Counted from the stretch's first letter, positions 29,996 to 41,133 are shown. The stretch is 64,000 nt of DNA from Pseudomonas maumuensis (GCF_019139675.1 NZ_CP077077.1:1116001-1180000); one strand, 5' to 3'. The notes: a model not told the origin generated them from the sequence alone. Translations and numbers: made by a program.

Positions 29996-31318
29996 ATGAC
30001 CGTGTCCACTGCAATTGCCCGTCTCAACGCCGCTGACCAGGATTTCGCCCGACATCTGGATCATCTGCTGAGCTGGGAAAGCGTGTCCGATGACGCGGTC
30101 AACCAGCGCGTGCTCGACATCATCAAGGCCGTGCGTGAGCGCGGCGATGCGGCGTTGGTGGAGTTCACCCAGCGCTTCGACGGTGTCGATGCCAAGGGCA
30201 TCAGTGACCTGATCCTCGACCGCGCCCGCCTGGAGCTGGCGCTGACGCGCATTACCCCGGTACAGCGCGAGGCCCTGGAAAAGGCCGCCAACCGCGTGCG
30301 TATCTACCATGAGCGGCAGAAGCAGGACTCGTGGCAGTACACCGAGGCTGACGGGACCGTCCTCGGTCAGAAGGTCACGCCGCTGGACCGCGCCGGGCTG
30401 TATGTGCCTGGTGGCAAGGCGTCGTACCCGTCGTCGGTGCTGATGAATGCCATTCCGGCCAAGGTCGCGGGCGTCAGCGAGGTGGTGATGGTAGTGCCGA
30501 CTCCGCGTGGCGAGGTCAACGAACTGGTGCTCGCCGCCGCCTGCATCGCCGGGGTCGACCGCGTATTCACCGTCGGTGGCGCGCAGGCCGTGGCCGCCCT
30601 GGCCTACGGTACCGAGAGCGTGCCGCAGGTGGACAAGATCGTCGGCCCGGGCAACATCTATGTGGCTACCGCCAAGCGCCATGTGTTCGGCCAGGTCGGT
30701 ATCGACATGATCGCCGGCCCTTCGGAGATCCTAGTGGTGTGCGACGGCCAGACCGATCCGGACTGGATTGCCATGGACCTGTTCTCCCAGGCCGAGCACG
30801 ACGAGGATGCCCAGGCGATTCTGGTCAGCCCGGACGCCGAGTTTCTCGATCGTGTGGCCGCCAGCATCGACAAACTGCTGCCGACCATGGAGCGTGCCGA
30901 GATCATCGAGAAGTCGATCAATGGCCGTGGCGCGCTGATCCAGGTGCGTGACATGCAGCAGGCCATCGAAGTGGCCAACCGCATCGCTCCGGAGCACCTG
31001 GAACTGTCGGTGGCCGACCCGCAGGCCTGGTTGCCGCAGATCCGCCATGCCGGCGCGATCTTCATGGGTCGCCACACCAGCGAGGCGCTGGGCGACTACT
31101 GCGCCGGCCCCAACCACGTGCTGCCGACTTCCGGCACTGCGCGCTTCTCTTCGCCACTGGGCGTGTATGACTTCCAGAAGCGTTCGTCGATCATCTTCTG
31201 CTCCGAGCAGGGCGCGTCCGAGCTGGGTCACACCGCTTCCGTGCTGGCCCGTGGCGAATCGCTGACCGCCCACGCGCGAAGCGCCGAATACCGCATCCTC
31301 AACGAGAAGGGGAACTGA
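29996..31318 (+). CDS. hisD: Histidinol dehydrogenase HisD
   Basis: HisD oxidises L-histidinol to histidine in two NAD-dependent steps. The 440-residue protein has the family segments [23 protein letters not shown] (about 122-144), [12 protein letters not shown], the zinc-site region [14 protein letters not shown] and the catalytic Glu/His in [30 protein letters not shown] is near residue 364. It starts 126 bp after hisG and ends 2 bp before hisC. Confidence 0.97.
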   Translation: MTVSTAIARLNAADQDFARHLDHLLSWESVSDDAVNQRVLDIIKAVRERGDAALVEFTQRFDGVDAKGISDLILDRARLELALTRITPVQREALEKAANRVRIYHERQKQDSWQYTEADGTVLGQKVTPLDRAGLYVPGGKASYPSSVLMNAIPAKVAGVSEVVMVVPTPRGEVNELVLAAACIAGVDRVFTVGGAQAVAALAYGTESVPQVDKIVGPGNIYVATAKRHVFGQVGIDMIAGPSEILVVCDGQTDPDWIAMDLFSQAEHDEDAQAILVSPDAEFLDRVAASIDKLLPTMERAEIIEKSINGRGALIQVRDMQQAIEVANRIAPEHLELSVADPQAWLPQIRHAGAIFMGRHTSEALGDYCAGPNHVLPTSGTARFSSPLGVYDFQKRSSIIFCSEQGASELGHTASVLARGESLTAHARSAEYRILNEKGN

Positions 31319-31320
31319 GC

Positions 31321-32370
31321 ATGAGTCGATTCTGGAGTCCCTTCGTCAAGGACCTGGTGCCTTACGTGCCGGGCGAGCAGCCAAAGCTGGCGCGGCTGGT
31401 CAAGCTGAACACCAACGAGAACCCCTATGGCCCGTCGCCCAAGGCGCTGGAAGCCATGCGTGGCGAGCTCAACGACAACCTGCGCCTGTATCCGGACCCG
31501 AACGGTGACCGGCTCAAGCAGGCGGTGGCCGAGTATTACGGCGTGACGCCGGCCCAGGTATTTGTCGGCAATGGCTCGGACGAGGTGCTTGCGCACATCT
31601 TCCACGGCCTGTTCCAGCATGACCGTGGGCCGCTGCTGTTCCCGGACGTCAGCTACAGCTTCTACCCGGTGTATTGCGGCTTGTACGGTATCGCGTTCGA
31701 GCAGGTGGCGCTGGATGAGCAGTTCCAGATCCGGGTTTCGGACTACAGCAAGCCCAATGCCGGGATCATCTTCCCCAACCCCAATGCGCCGACTGGCTGC
31801 CTGTTGCCGCTTGAGGCGGTCGAGCAACTGCTGCAGGCCAACCGGGATTCGGTGGTGGTGGTCGATGAGGCCTACATCGATTTCGGTGGCGAGACGGCCA
31901 TCAGCCTGGTCGATCGCTACGACAACTTGCTGGTGACTCAGACCTTGTCCAAGTCACGTTCGCTGGCGGGGCTCAGGGTGGGTCTGGCGGTTGGGCATCC
32001 AGACCTGATCGAGGCGTTGGAGCGGATCAAGAACAGCTTCAACTCCTACCCGCTGGATCGCATGGCGATTGTCGGGGCGGCGGCGGCGTTCGATGACCGT
32101 GAGTATTTCGAGCAGACCTGCCGGCAGGTGATCGAGAGCCGCGAGGTTTTGGTCGAGGCGCTGACCGCGCGCGGGTTCGAGGTGTTGCCTTCGGCGGCGA
32201 ACTTCATCTTTGCCCGCCATCCCGGCCAGGATGCTGCCGGGATCGCGGCGCGCTTGCGCGAACAGGGGGTGATTGTTCGGCACTTCAAGCAGGAGCGGAT
32301 TGCGCAATTCCTGCGGATTACCATCGGGACGCCGGAGATGAACCAGGCTTTGCTTGATGCTTTGAATTGA
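31321..32370 (+). CDS. hisC: Histidinol-phosphate aminotransferase HisC
   Basis: HisC is the PLP enzyme that transaminates imidazole acetol phosphate with glutamate. The 349-residue fold-type I protein has [14 protein letters not shown] near the N terminus, [27 protein letters not shown] and the PLP-lysine region [18 protein letters not shown] (about 215). It directly follows hisD and is followed by a hairpin terminator. Confidence 0.96.
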   Translation: MSRFWSPFVKDLVPYVPGEQPKLARLVKLNTNENPYGPSPKALEAMRGELNDNLRLYPDPNGDRLKQAVAEYYGVTPAQVFVGNGSDEVLAHIFHGLFQHDRGPLLFPDVSYSFYPVYCGLYGIAFEQVALDEQFQIRVSDYSKPNAGIIFPNPNAPTGCLLPLEAVEQLLQANRDSVVVVDEAYIDFGGETAISLVDRYDNLLVTQTLSKSRSLAGLRVGLAVGHPDLIEALERIKNSFNSYPLDRMAIVGAAAAFDDREYFEQTCRQVIESREVLVEALTARGFEVLPSAANFIFARHPGQDAAGIAARLREQGVIVRHFKQERIAQFLRITIGTPEMNQALLDALN

Positions 32371-32386
32371 TTCCAGGGGTTTGACC

Positions 32387-32447
32387 GGGGGCGGATTGGA
32401 GTTGGTTGTTCCGACTTCTGATTCGCCCCTTGTTGTTTGTGGTGGTT
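32387..32447 (+). terminator. Terminator after hisC
   Basis: GGGGGCGGATT (from 32387) pairs with GATTCGCCCC (to 32439) in a long imperfect stem that includes G-T pairs. TTGTTGTTT follows. It ends the hisGDC run. Confidence 0.6.
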
Positions 32448-32561
32448 TTGCAAGTTGCGTGCGCATTCATTGGTGATGTCGACGCCTATTCACCTTTGCG
32501 CCCGAACCCTTGCCCAATCCCCCATCAACCGTTATCGTCCAACCCCACACAAATTCATCCG

Positions 32562-33230
32562 ATGACTGGACGAGCCCATCCCGTGACCCCGCTCATCAAA
32601 CGCTCCCTGGTAGAACAAGCTGTAGACCAGCTCCGCGAGCGCATCGCCCAGGGCACTTGGTCGGTAGGCCAGCGCTTGCCCACCGAACCGGAGCTGGCCA
32701 GCGACCTGGGCATCAGCCGTAACACCGTGCGCGAGGCCATGCGCGTCCTGGCCTTCAGCGGCCTGGTGGAAGTCCGCCAGGGCGACGGCAGCTACCTGCG
32801 CACCGCCGTAGACCCGCTGCAGGCCGTGCAGGTGATGTCGCGCTGCGCCGTCGAACATGCCCGCGAAACCCGCCATATCCTTGAAACACAAGCCATCGGC
32901 CTGGCCGCGTTACGCCGCACCGAAGCCGACCTGCAGGCACTGCGCGACGCCCTGCAACACAGCGCGCAGCACTACCACGGCGATGTGGATGCCTATGTCG
33001 AATGCGACCTGATCTTCCACCAGCGCCTGGTGGACGCCGCCCACAACCCGGCCTTGAGCGAGCTGTACCGCTACTTTTCCGGCGTGGTCGGCGCGGCCCT
33101 GCAGCACAACATGACAACAGTCCCCCGTTGCCAGGCCGTGTTCGACCTGCACGGGCAGATCCTCGACGCCCTCGAACAACGCGATCCGGAGCGGGCCAAG
33201 CACCTGAGCCGGACCCTCATCGAATCCTGA
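32562..33230 (+). CDS. GntR family transcriptional regulator (FadR-type)
   Basis: This is a GntR regulator with an N-terminal winged helix (EPELASDLGISRNTVREAMRVLAFSGLVEVRQGDGSYL, about residues 44-81) and an all-helical FCD ligand-binding domain (about 95-220). The start is uncertain: ATG 32562 gives 222 residues, GTG 32583 (VTPLIKRSLVEQAVDQL) gives 215 and begins where the domain begins; neither has a strong ribosome binding site. The next gene, 13 bp on, encodes a CynX-type transporter, so the pair probably handles one small anion or acid. The ligand is not identifiable. Confidence 0.88.
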   Translation: MTGRAHPVTPLIKRSLVEQAVDQLRERIAQGTWSVGQRLPTEPELASDLGISRNTVREAMRVLAFSGLVEVRQGDGSYLRTAVDPLQAVQVMSRCAVEHARETRHILETQAIGLAALRRTEADLQALRDALQHSAQHYHGDVDAYVECDLIFHQRLVDAAHNPALSELYRYFSGVVGAALQHNMTTVPRCQAVFDLHGQILDALEQRDPERAKHLSRTLIES

Positions 33231-33243
33231 CCACGAGAAGGCC

Positions 33244-34524
33244 ATGGCCGAACAACTGACCCGCAACACCGCGCCCCGCGAGGCGGACCTCGAAGAACTG
33301 CTGATCGACGCCGAGGCCGACGATGAGCAAGTCCAGCAACAGCCCGTGGTGCTGCGCCGGCCCTGGCTGTTGTTGCTGGGCCTGGTACTGGTGGCGCTGA
33401 ACCTGCGTCCGGCGTTGTCGAGCATGTCACCCGTACTCGGGCAGGTGTCCGAAGGGCTGGGGCTCAGTGCATCGCAGGCGGGGCTGCTGACCACCTTGCC
33501 GGTGCTGTGCCTGGGGCTTTTCGCGCCGCTGGCACCGATCCTGGCACGACGTTTCGGCAGCGAACGGGTCATCCTCGGCATCTTGCTGACTCTGGCGCTG
33601 GGCATCCTGGTGCGCAGTGCCCTGGGCGCCACCGGCGTGTTCATCGGCAGCCTGATGGCGGGTGCGAGCATCGGCATCATCGGCGTGCTGTTGCCCGGCA
33701 TCGTCAAGCGCGATTTCCCACAACATGCAGGCACCCTGACCGGCGTCTACACCATGGCGCTGTGTCTGGGCGCGGCAATGGCCGCCGGTGCCACGGTGCC
33801 CTTGACCCAGCACTTCGATGACAGCTGGGCGCTGGGGCTGGGCTTCTGGGTGCTGCCGGCGCTGCTGGCGATGCTGGTGTGGCTACCGCAGTCCCGTCAG
33901 GGCCATGGCGTTCACAAGGTGGCCTACCGGGTGCAGGGCCTGTGGCGTGATCCGCTGGCATGGCAGGTGACCCTGTACATGGGCCTGCAGTCGTCGCTGG
34001 CCTACATCGTGTTCGGCTGGTTGCCGTCGATTTTGATCGGCCGTGGGCTGAGCCCGACCGAGGCGGGGCTGGTGCTGTCCGGCTCGGTGATCGTGCAACT
34101 GGTCAGTTCGCTAAGCGCGCCATGGCTGGCGACGCGCGGCAAGGAGCAGCGCCTGGCCATCGTGGTGGTGATGCTGGTGACCCTGGGCGGACTGTTCGGC
34201 TGCCTGTACGCACCGCTGGAAGGGCTGTGGGGCTGGGCGATCCTGTTGGGGCTGGGCCAGGGCGGCACCTTTGCCCTGGCGTTGACCTTGATCGTGCTGC
34301 GCTCCAAGGACGCCCATGTGGCGGCCAACCTGTCGAGCATGGCCCAGGGGGTCGGCTACACGCTGGCCTCCATGGGGCCGTTCGCGGTAGGGCTGGTACA
34401 TGACCTGACCGGGGGCTGGGGCGCGGTGGGCTGGATCTTCGCGGTACTGGGGATCGGCGCCATTGCGTTCGGCTTGGGGGCCGGGCGTGCGTTGCATGTG
34501 GGTGTGGTCAGCGAGCGGGTCTGA
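33244..34524 (+). CDS. MFS transporter, CynX/NimT family
   Basis: The 426-residue protein has an acidic cytoplasmic N-terminal stretch of about 35 residues (DLEELLIDAEADDEQVQQQ), then 12 predicted membrane helices. ALNLRPALSSMSPVLGQVSEGLGLSASQAGLLTTLPVLCLG is the characteristic start of CynX/NimT (cyanate or 2-nitroimidazole transporter) proteins. Substrate cannot be assigned. It is cotranscribed with the GntR regulator upstream. Confidence 0.88.
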   Translation: MAEQLTRNTAPREADLEELLIDAEADDEQVQQQPVVLRRPWLLLLGLVLVALNLRPALSSMSPVLGQVSEGLGLSASQAGLLTTLPVLCLGLFAPLAPILARRFGSERVILGILLTLALGILVRSALGATGVFIGSLMAGASIGIIGVLLPGIVKRDFPQHAGTLTGVYTMALCLGAAMAAGATVPLTQHFDDSWALGLGFWVLPALLAMLVWLPQSRQGHGVHKVAYRVQGLWRDPLAWQVTLYMGLQSSLAYIVFGWLPSILIGRGLSPTEAGLVLSGSVIVQLVSSLSAPWLATRGKEQRLAIVVVMLVTLGGLFGCLYAPLEGLWGWAILLGLGQGGTFALALTLIVLRSKDAHVAANLSSMAQGVGYTLASMGPFAVGLVHDLTGGWGAVGWIFAVLGIGAIAFGLGAGRALHVGVVSERV

Positions 34525-34639
34525 GGTCTGCTGGCACCTGGTTCGGGCTTCGGCACCATTCATGGCGCAAATGACTGTGGCGCCAAAGCCGGGCCCGGAC
34601 TATCGTGCGCTTCTCGAGCCCAAGCACGGATAACCGCCA

Positions 34640-35110
34640 ATGAGCGACGCCAACAGCGCCCTGATCACCCGTTTCTACCAGGCCTTCCAGCGCCTGGACG
34701 CCGAGGCCATGGTGGCCTGCTACAGCGATGACATCGTTTTCAGCGATCCGGCCTTCGGCACCTTGCGCGGGCAGGATGCCGGGGACATGTGGCGCATGCT
34801 CACCCGCCGTGCCAAGGACTTCACCCTGACCTTCGACAACGTGCGCAGCGACGAACGCGGCGGCGGTGCGCATTGGGTGGCGACCTATCTGTTCAGCCAG
34901 ACCGGGCGGGTGGTGGTCAACGATATCCAGGCGCGCTTCGTGATTCGTGATGGGCTGATCTGCCAGCACGACGACAGCTTCGACCTATGGCGCTGGGCGC
35001 GGCAGGCCCTGGGCATGCCGGGCGTGCTGTTGGGCTGGTCGCCGATGCTGCAGAACAAGGTGCGCCAGCAGGCGTTCAAAGGCTTGCGCGCATTCCAGCA
35101 GGGCCGTTGA
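34640..35110 (+). CDS. NTF2-like (SnoaL-type) protein
   Basis: The 156-residue protein has the NTF2/SnoaL cone fold: [44 protein letters not shown] at the N terminus and [33 protein letters not shown] in the middle. Such proteins are often small isomerases, dehydratases or binding proteins, but no specific function can be read here. It has its own 115-bp upstream gap. Confidence 0.82.
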   Translation: MSDANSALITRFYQAFQRLDAEAMVACYSDDIVFSDPAFGTLRGQDAGDMWRMLTRRAKDFTLTFDNVRSDERGGGAHWVATYLFSQTGRVVVNDIQARFVIRDGLICQHDDSFDLWRWARQALGMPGVLLGWSPMLQNKVRQQAFKGLRAFQQGR

Positions 35111-35153
35111 ACGGTTAAGCTGGCGCGCATCTTCAGTGCTATCGAATCGAGAC

Positions 35154-35444
35154 GTGAGCGAAACACCTGCAACCGCCCAGAGCAAACCCTGGTATGTCTA
35201 CCTGGTGCGCGCCGCCAACGGCTCGCTGTACTGCGGTATCAGCGACGACCCGCAGCGGCGTTTCATCAAGCACCAGAGAGGGCAGGGCGCTCGATATTTC
35301 AAGACCAGCCCGGCGCAGGCGCTGGTCTATGTGGAGCAGTGGCCGGACAAAGGCGAGGCGCTGCGTCAGGAACGCTTGGTGAAGAAGCTGCGCAAGGCGG
35401 CGAAGGAGGCACTGGTGGCGTCCTATGTAGAAAGCATCGTCTGA
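35154..35444 (+). CDS. GIY-YIG nuclease family protein (YhbQ/UPF0213 type)
   Basis: A small single-domain GIY-YIG protein. The motif appears as [31 protein letters not shown] (the YVY and CGI strands and the Arg helix), followed by the family tail [22 protein letters not shown]. coli YhbQ of the same type has reported DNA damage-related nuclease activity. I place the start at GTG 35154 (96 residues, [15 protein letters not shown]); GTG 35136 would add six residues with no support. Confidence 0.85.
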   Translation: MSETPATAQSKPWYVYLVRAANGSLYCGISDDPQRRFIKHQRGQGARYFKTSPAQALVYVEQWPDKGEALRQERLVKKLRKAAKEALVASYVESIV

Positions 35445-35450
35445 GCGGTT

Positions 35451-35472
35451 GGAGCGGGCTTGTCCCGCTCCC
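35451..35472. repeat. REP-like hairpin between GIY-YIG gene and ndpA
   Basis: GGAGCGGG and CCCGCTCC flank CTTGT in the gap between two converging genes. It resembles a half REP unit and may serve as a bidirectional terminator. Confidence 0.6.
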
Positions 35473-35488
35473 GTGGTGGCCCGCGCCG

Positions 35489-36496
35489 TCAGTCCTTGCG
35501 GCGTTTCAGCTGATCGATCAGTTGGGTCGGCAGCCCTTTGATGACCAAGGTTCCGGCTTCTTCGTCATATTCGACCTTCGAGCCGAGCAGGTGCGCCTCG
35601 AAGCTGATCGACAACCCTTCGGCACGTCCGGTGAAGCGGCGGAACTGGTTGAGGGTGCGTTTGTCGGCCGGGATCTCCGGCGACAGCCCATAGTCGCTGT
35701 TGCGGATATGGTCGAAGAACGCCTCGGGGCGGTCTTCGTCGATCAGGCTGGAGAGCTCTTCAAGCGTTACCGGCTCGCCCAGCTTGGTCTGGGTGGTGGC
35801 GTAGTCGACCAGGGTCTGGGTCTTCTCGCGGGCGGACTCTTCCGGCAGGTCTTCTTTCTCGACGAAGTCGCTGAAGGCCTTGAGCAGGGTGCGAGTCTCG
35901 CCCGGGCCATCAACACCTTCCTGGCAGCCGATGAAATCGCGGAAGTAATCCGAGACTTTCTTGCCGTTCTTGCCCTTGATGAACGAGATGTACTGCTTGG
36001 AGTTCTGGTTGTTCTTCCACTCGGACAGGTTGACCCGCGCCGCCAGGTGCAATTGCCCCAGGTCCAGGTGGCGCGAGGGGGTCACGTCGAGCTCGGCGTT
36101 GACTGCCACGCCTTCGCTGTGGTGCAGCAGGGCGATGGCCAGGTATTCGGTCATGCCTTGCTGGTAATGGGCGAACAGCACGTGGCCGCCGGTGGACAGG
36201 TTGGATTCTTCCATCAGCTTCTGCAGGTGCTCGACGGCAACACGGCTGAAGGTGGCGAAGTCTTTCTCCTCGTCCTGGTACTGCTTGAGCCAGCCGCTGA
36301 ATGGATAGGCGCCGGACTCGCCGTGGAAGAAGCCCCAGGCTTTGCCTTGCTTGGCGTTGTAGCTGTCGTTGAGGTCGGCAAGCAGGTTCTCGATGGCGTC
36401 GGAGGCCGCCAGTTCGCTGTCGCGAGCATGGAGCACGGCGGGGCTGCCATCGGGCTTCTTGTCGATCAGGTGAACGATGCAATGACGGATTGGCAT
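35489..36496 (-). CDS. ndpA: Nucleoid-associated protein NdpA (YejK)
   Basis: YejK/NdpA is a nucleoid-associated protein that has been reported to bind DNA gyrase and topoisomerase IV. The 335-residue product is full length ([25 protein letters not shown] at the start; [37 protein letters not shown] near the end). It is divergent from hupN, another nucleoid protein, across a 391-bp gap. Confidence 0.94.
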   Translation of the reverse strand: MPIRHCIVHLIDKKPDGSPAVLHARDSELAASDAIENLLADLNDSYNAKQGKAWGFFHGESGAYPFSGWLKQYQDEEKDFATFSRVAVEHLQKLMEESNLSTGGHVLFAHYQQGMTEYLAIALLHHSEGVAVNAELDVTPSRHLDLGQLHLAARVNLSEWKNNQNSKQYISFIKGKNGKKVSDYFRDFIGCQEGVDGPGETRTLLKAFSDFVEKEDLPEESAREKTQTLVDYATTQTKLGEPVTLEELSSLIDEDRPEAFFDHIRNSDYGLSPEIPADKRTLNQFRRFTGRAEGLSISFEAHLLGSKVEYDEEAGTLVIKGLPTQLIDQLKRRKD

Positions 36497-36887
36497 GGAA
36501 TTCTCGGTGATAGGAGCGGTGAAAAGCCGGGCTGCAAAAGGCGTTCAGTTTAACCCAGGGCGAGGGTGATGCAGTGGCCAGATGTTGGCGTATATGCCGG
36601 TTGTTCGTTTTTTGTTCAAATATTTGCGATTTTTCTGAAAGCCCCCGAAAAACCTGAACAAAAACGCGGTGGGCAGCGGATATTTATCGATTCCTGTGGT
36701 AGCTTTGCGCGGTCTTGCGCCCCTTGGGTGGCGCATTGCTGGCAGATCGCTTGCGCGGTGTCGAACCAAACGCCGATTTGCGTATCTACATACGCGATCG
36801 ACGCGGCCTCTGGATTGTCCCGGGCTGGCCCGACCACCGACCAAGCACGCTGCACAACCTCTGATTTGATAGGGAAGGAACACCACC
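36497..36887. promoter_or_regulatory. ndpA-hupN divergent control region
   Basis: This 391-bp stretch holds no gene. It is visibly AT-richer around 36590-36700. TTGTTCA (from 36616) and TGAACAA (from 36655) form a spaced inverted repeat, and GCGTAT/ATACGC (36780-36785 and 36790-36795) is a compact operator-like palindrome. A ribosome binding site AAGGA precedes hupN. Exact promoters are not assignable by eye. Confidence 0.55.
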
Positions 36888-37169
36888 ATGGCACTGACCA
36901 AAGACCAACTGATTGCCGAAATCGCTGACTCCATCGATGCGCCGAAAACCACCGCGCGTAATGCCCTGGAGCAACTGGGCCAGATCGTCGCCGACCAACT
37001 GGAAAATGGCGTTGAAATCACCCTGCCAGGCATCGGCAAACTGAAAGTCTCCGAGCGTCCTGCCCGTACCGGCCGCAACCCTTCGACTGGCGCTGCCATC
37101 GAAATCGCTGCCAAGAAAGTCGTCAAGTTCGTTCCAGCCAAAGTGCTGACCGACTCGATCAACAAGTAA
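36888..37169 (+). CDS. hupN: HU family DNA-binding protein (HupN-like)
   Basis: HU proteins bend and compact DNA. The 93-residue product has the HU fold, with the arm region GIGKLKVSERPARTGRNPSTGAAIEIAAKKVVKFVPAK carrying the RxGRNP-type tip (TGRNPSTG). P. putida has three HU genes (hupA, hupB, hupN); location next to ndpA and the divergent sequence fit hupN. A strong terminator follows. The paralogue name is inferred. Confidence 0.93.
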   Translation: MALTKDQLIAEIADSIDAPKTTARNALEQLGQIVADQLENGVEITLPGIGKLKVSERPARTGRNPSTGAAIEIAAKKVVKFVPAKVLTDSINK

Positions 37170-37185
37170 TTGTTGATTTGACGAA

Positions 37186-37217
37186 ACCGCGCCCGGCTTG
37201 CCCGGGCGCGGTTTTTT
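37186..37217 (+). terminator. Terminator after hupN
   Basis: ACCGCGCCCGG (37186-37196) and CCGGGCGCGGT (37202-37212) form an 11-bp perfect stem with loop CTTGC and a run of six T. The end of rlmF on the opposite strand abuts it. Confidence 0.92.
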
Positions 37218-38167
37218 CATGCCCGTGATTTACGCAGGGCGTGCCATTGCTGGCGTGCGCCATCGTCCTGGAAGCTCCAGGCGACCATGCGGCTCTGCTT
37301 CTGCCCCTGGCCCATCTCGATGATGCGCAGGGCCTTCACCCCGGCCTTTTTCAAGGCTGCCTCGATACCCGGCAGGTTGCTGGCCTTGGACACCAGGCTG
37401 GTGAACCACAGCACCTGGGCGGCGTACTGCGCGCTTTCGGCGACCAACTGGGAGACGAAGCGGATCTCGCCACCTTCGCACCACAGTTCATTGTTCTGCC
37501 CGCCGAAGTTCAGCACTGGCAGCTTGCGCTTGGGGTCCTGCTTGCCGAGGTTCTTCCATTTGCGCTGGCTGCCGCGGGTGGCTTCCTCGCGCGAGGCGTG
37601 GAAGGGCGGGTTGCATAGGGTCAGGTCGAAGCGCTCGTCGGCCTGCAGCAGGCCGCTGAGGATGTGCTTGCGATTCGCTTGCAGGCGCAGGCCGATGGCC
37701 TTGTCGAGCTTGTTGGCCTGGACGATGGCCTTGGCCGAGGCCAGGGCTACGCCGTCGATATCGGAGCCGGTGAAGCGCCAGCGGTAGTCGCTGTGCCCGA
37801 GCAGGGGGTAGATACAGTTGGCGCCGACGCCGATATCCAGAGCATGCACCTGGGCGCCGCGAGGGATTTCACCACCGTTGTCCTCGCCCAGCAGGTCGGC
37901 CAGCACGTGGATGTAGTCGGCGCGGCCGGGGATCGGTGGGCACAGGTAGTCGGCGGGGATGTCCCAGTGCTGGATGCCGTACTGGGCCTTGAGCAGGGTG
38001 CGGTTGAACACCCGCACGGCCTCGGGGTTGGCGAAGTCGATGCTGGGCTTGCCGTAGGGGTTGGTGATGGTGAAGCGGGCCAGGTCCGGATGTGCCTTGA
38101 TCAGGGCGGGGAAGTCGTAGCGGCCCTGGTGGCGGTTGCGCGGGTGCAGGGTGGGTTTCTGGGTCAT
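37217..38167 (-). CDS. rlmF: 23S rRNA (adenine-1618-N6)-methyltransferase RlmF
   Basis: RlmF methylates N6 of A1618 in 23S rRNA using SAM. From ATG 38167 ([19 protein letters not shown]) the product is 316 residues. A SAM-binding loop [18 protein letters not shown] and the N6-methylase motif LCNPPF are present. Upstream in-frame codons up to 38209 fall inside the REP and are not used. It converges with hupN. Confidence 0.94.
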   Translation of the reverse strand: MTQKPTLHPRNRHQGRYDFPALIKAHPDLARFTITNPYGKPSIDFANPEAVRVFNRTLLKAQYGIQHWDIPADYLCPPIPGRADYIHVLADLLGEDNGGEIPRGAQVHALDIGVGANCIYPLLGHSDYRWRFTGSDIDGVALASAKAIVQANKLDKAIGLRLQANRKHILSGLLQADERFDLTLCNPPFHASREEATRGSQRKWKNLGKQDPKRKLPVLNFGGQNNELWCEGGEIRFVSQLVAESAQYAAQVLWFTSLVSKASNLPGIEAALKKAGVKALRIIEMGQGQKQSRMVAWSFQDDGARQQWHALRKSRA

Positions 38168-38185
38168 GGTGGAGTCCTGAAAAAG

Positions 38186-38250
38186 CATCGCCGGCAAGCT
38201 GGCTCCCACAGGACAGTGCAGTACCTGTGGAAGCCGGCTTGCCGGCGATG
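38186..38250. repeat. REP inverted-repeat pair between valS and rlmF
   Basis: CATCGCCGGCAAGCTGGCTC (from 38186) is matched in inverse by GAGCC-type sequence ending GCCGGCGATG at 38250. It is of the CCGGCAAGCCGGCTCCCACA class seen also at 49870 and 56499. A short GGGCTGC/GCAGCCC hairpin (38250-38266) adjoins it and may terminate valS. Confidence 0.85.
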
Positions 38251-38286
38251 GGCTGCGAAGCAGCCCCCTATGGCTTCACGTTTGAA

Positions 38287-41133
38287 TTACAGCGCAGCAA
38301 TCCGCGCATGCTGTTCGGTGAAGTTGGCCAGGGCCTGCTCCGACTCGGCCAGCTTGGCACGTTCCTTCTCGATCACCGCAGGCGGGGCCTTGTCGACGAA
38401 GGCGGCGTTGGACAGCTTGCCGCCAACGCGCTGGACTTCGCCCTGCAGGCGCTGGATCTCCTTGCTCAGGCGCGCAAGCTCGGCATCTTTGTCGATCAGG
38501 CCGGCCATCGGCACCAGCACCTGCAGGTCACCCACCAGTGCGGTGGCCGACAGTGGCGCTTCGTCCTGCTCGCCGAGCACGGTGAACGACTCGACCTTGG
38601 CCAGCTTCTTCAGCAGGGCTTCGTTTTCCTGCAGGCGACGCTGATCGTCGGCGTTGGCGTTCTTCAGGAACAGTGGCAGCGGCTTGCCCGGGCCGATGTT
38701 CATCTCGGCGCGGATGTTGCGCAGGCCGACCATCAGCTCCTTGAGCCATTCGATGTCGCCTTCGGCGGCGGCGTCGATGCGGCTCTCGTTCGCTTCAGGC
38801 CACGGCTGCAGCATGATGGTCTTGCCTTCGATGCCGGCCAGCGGCGCGATGCGCTGCCAGATCTCTTCGGTGATGAACGGCATGAACGGGTGCGCCAGGC
38901 GCAGGGCGACTTCCAGCACGCGCACCAGGGTACGACGGGTGCCACGGGCGCGCTCGACCGGGGCGTTCTCGTCCCATAGCACCGGCTTGGACAGTTCCAG
39001 GTACCAGTCGCAGTACTGGTTCCAGATGAACTCGTACAGCGCCTGGCTGGCCAGGTCGAAGCGGAACTGCTCGAGCTGGCGGGTCACCTCGGCTTCGGTA
39101 CGCTGCAGCTGCGAGATGATCCAGCGGTCGGCCAGCGACAGCTCGTAGGCTTCGCCGTTCTGGCCGCAGTCCTCGCCCTTGTCCAGCACGTAGCGGGCGG
39201 CGTTCCAGATCTTGTTGCAGAAGTTGCGGTAGCCTTCGACGCGGCCCATGTCGAACTTGATGTCACGACCGGTGGAAGCCAGCGAGCAGAAGGTGAAGCG
39301 CAGGGCGTCGGTGCCGTAGCTGGCGATGCCTTCGGGGAACTCGGCCTTGGTCTGCTTGGCGATTTTCTCGGCCAGCTTCGGTTGCATCATGCCGCTGGTG
39401 CGTTTTTCCAGCAGGGCGTCGAGGGTGATGCCGTCGACGATGTCCAGCGGATCGAGGACGTTGCCCTTGGACTTGGACATCTTCTGCCCCTGGCCGTCGC
39501 GCACCAGGCCGTGTACGTACACGGTCTTGAACGGCACTTGCGGGGTGCCGTCCTCGTTCTTGATCAGGTGCATGGTCAGCATGATCATCCGGGCGACCCA
39601 GAAGAAGATGATGTCGAAGCCCGTGACCAGCACGTCGGTGGAGTGGAATTTCTTCAGGAACTCGGTCTGTTCCGGCCAGCCCAGGGTGGAGAAGGTCCAC
39701 AGGCCCGAGCTGAACCAGGTGTCGAGCACGTCGTCGTCCTGGCGCAGTTTCACATCGCTGCCCAGGTTGTGCTTGGCGCGCACTTCGGCCTCGTCGCGGC
39801 CGACATAGACCTGGCCGGCCTCGTCGTACCAGGCCGGGATGCGGTGGCCCCACCACAGCTGGCGGCTGATGCACCAGTCCTGGATGTCGCGCATCCAGGA
39901 GAAGTACATGTTCTCGTACTGCTTGGGCACGAACTGGATGCGGCCGTCTTCCACTGCAGCGATGGCAGGTTCGGCCAGCGGCTTGGTGGAGACGTACCAC
40001 TGGTCGGTCAGCCATGGCTCGATGACGGTGCCGGAGCGGTCGCCTTTCGGCACCTTCAGGGCGTGGTCGTCGATGCTGACCAGCAGGCCTTGGGCGTCCA
40101 GGTCGGCGACCATCTGCTTGCGCGCGACGAAGCGGTCGAGGCCGGCGTACTGGGCCGGCAGCGAGGTGTCGAGCTGGTCGTTGACGCTGCCGTCGAGGTT
40201 GAACGCCTGCACCGCGGCCAGCACGGTGGCGTTCTTGTCGAAGATATTGAGCAGCGGCAGGTTGTGGCGCTTGCCGACTTCGTAGTCGTTGAAATCGTGG
40301 GCCGGGGTGATCTTCACACAGCCGGTGCCGAATTCGGGGTCGCAGTAGTCATCGGCGACGATCGGGATCAGGCGGCCGACCAGCGGCAGTTCGACGAACT
40401 TGCCGATCAGGGCCTGGTAGCGCTCGTCGGTCGGGTTGACGGCAACGGCGACGTCACCGAGCAGGGTTTCCGGACGGGTGGTGGCGACCACCAGGTGGTC
40501 CTTGCCGTCGGCGGTCTTGGCGCCGTCGGCCAGCGGATAGCGCAGGTTCCACAGGTGGCCCTTCTCGTCGTGGTTTTCCACTTCGAGGTCGGAGATTGCC
40601 GTGTGCAGCTTGGTATCCCAGTTGACCAGGCGCTTGCCGCGGTAGATCAGGCCATCTTCGTGCAGGCGCACGAAGGCTTCCTTGACCGCCTCGGAGAGGC
40701 CGTCGTCCATGGTGAAGCGCTCGCGGCTCCAGTCCACCGACGAGCCCAGGCGGCGGATCTGGCGGCTGATGTTACCGCCCGATTGATCCTTCCACTCCCA
40801 GACCTTCTCCAGGAACTGCTCACGGCCCAGGTCATGGCGATTCTGGCCTTTGGCCTCGAGCTGGCGCTCGACCAGCATCTGGGTGGCGATACCGGCGTGG
40901 TCGGTACCCGGCTGCCACAGGGTGTCGCGCCCTTGCATGCGGCGGAAACGGATCAGGGCGTCCATGATCGCGTTGTTGAAGCCGTGGCCCATGTGCAGGC
41001 TGCCGGTCACGTTCGGCGGCGGGATCATGATGGTGTAGGACTCGCCTGCACCTTGTGGGGCGAAATAGTTCTCGGACTCCCAGGTGTTGTACCAGGAAGT
41101 TTCGATGGCGTGCGGCTGGTAGGTCTTATCCAT
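38287..41133 (-). CDS. valS: Valyl-tRNA synthetase ValS
   Basis: ValS charges tRNA-Val. The 948-residue class I enzyme has the HIGH-type motif [18 protein letters not shown] (about 38-55), the editing domain in the middle, [14 protein letters not shown] (about 552-565) and a C-terminal coiled-coil arm ([21 protein letters not shown]) that binds tRNA. It is last in the pepA-holC-hypothetical-valS order on the minus strand. Confidence 0.98.
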   Translation of the reverse strand: MDKTYQPHAIETSWYNTWESENYFAPQGAGESYTIMIPPPNVTGSLHMGHGFNNAIMDALIRFRRMQGRDTLWQPGTDHAGIATQMLVERQLEAKGQNRHDLGREQFLEKVWEWKDQSGGNISRQIRRLGSSVDWSRERFTMDDGLSEAVKEAFVRLHEDGLIYRGKRLVNWDTKLHTAISDLEVENHDEKGHLWNLRYPLADGAKTADGKDHLVVATTRPETLLGDVAVAVNPTDERYQALIGKFVELPLVGRLIPIVADDYCDPEFGTGCVKITPAHDFNDYEVGKRHNLPLLNIFDKNATVLAAVQAFNLDGSVNDQLDTSLPAQYAGLDRFVARKQMVADLDAQGLLVSIDDHALKVPKGDRSGTVIEPWLTDQWYVSTKPLAEPAIAAVEDGRIQFVPKQYENMYFSWMRDIQDWCISRQLWWGHRIPAWYDEAGQVYVGRDEAEVRAKHNLGSDVKLRQDDDVLDTWFSSGLWTFSTLGWPEQTEFLKKFHSTDVLVTGFDIIFFWVARMIMLTMHLIKNEDGTPQVPFKTVYVHGLVRDGQGQKMSKSKGNVLDPLDIVDGITLDALLEKRTSGMMQPKLAEKIAKQTKAEFPEGIASYGTDALRFTFCSLASTGRDIKFDMGRVEGYRNFCNKIWNAARYVLDKGEDCGQNGEAYELSLADRWIISQLQRTEAEVTRQLEQFRFDLASQALYEFIWNQYCDWYLELSKPVLWDENAPVERARGTRRTLVRVLEVALRLAHPFMPFITEEIWQRIAPLAGIEGKTIMLQPWPEANESRIDAAAEGDIEWLKELMVGLRNIRAEMNIGPGKPLPLFLKNANADDQRRLQENEALLKKLAKVESFTVLGEQDEAPLSATALVGDLQVLVPMAGLIDKDAELARLSKEIQRLQGEVQRVGGKLSNAAFVDKAPPAVIEKERAKLAESEQALANFTEQHARIAAL

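Noticed and set aside
36590..36680. Possible LexA or horizontally acquired island in the AT-rich ndpA-hupN gap
   Set aside because: No CTG-N10-CAG LexA box, no mobility genes and no flanking repeats; AT-rich promoters of nucleoid proteins are common.
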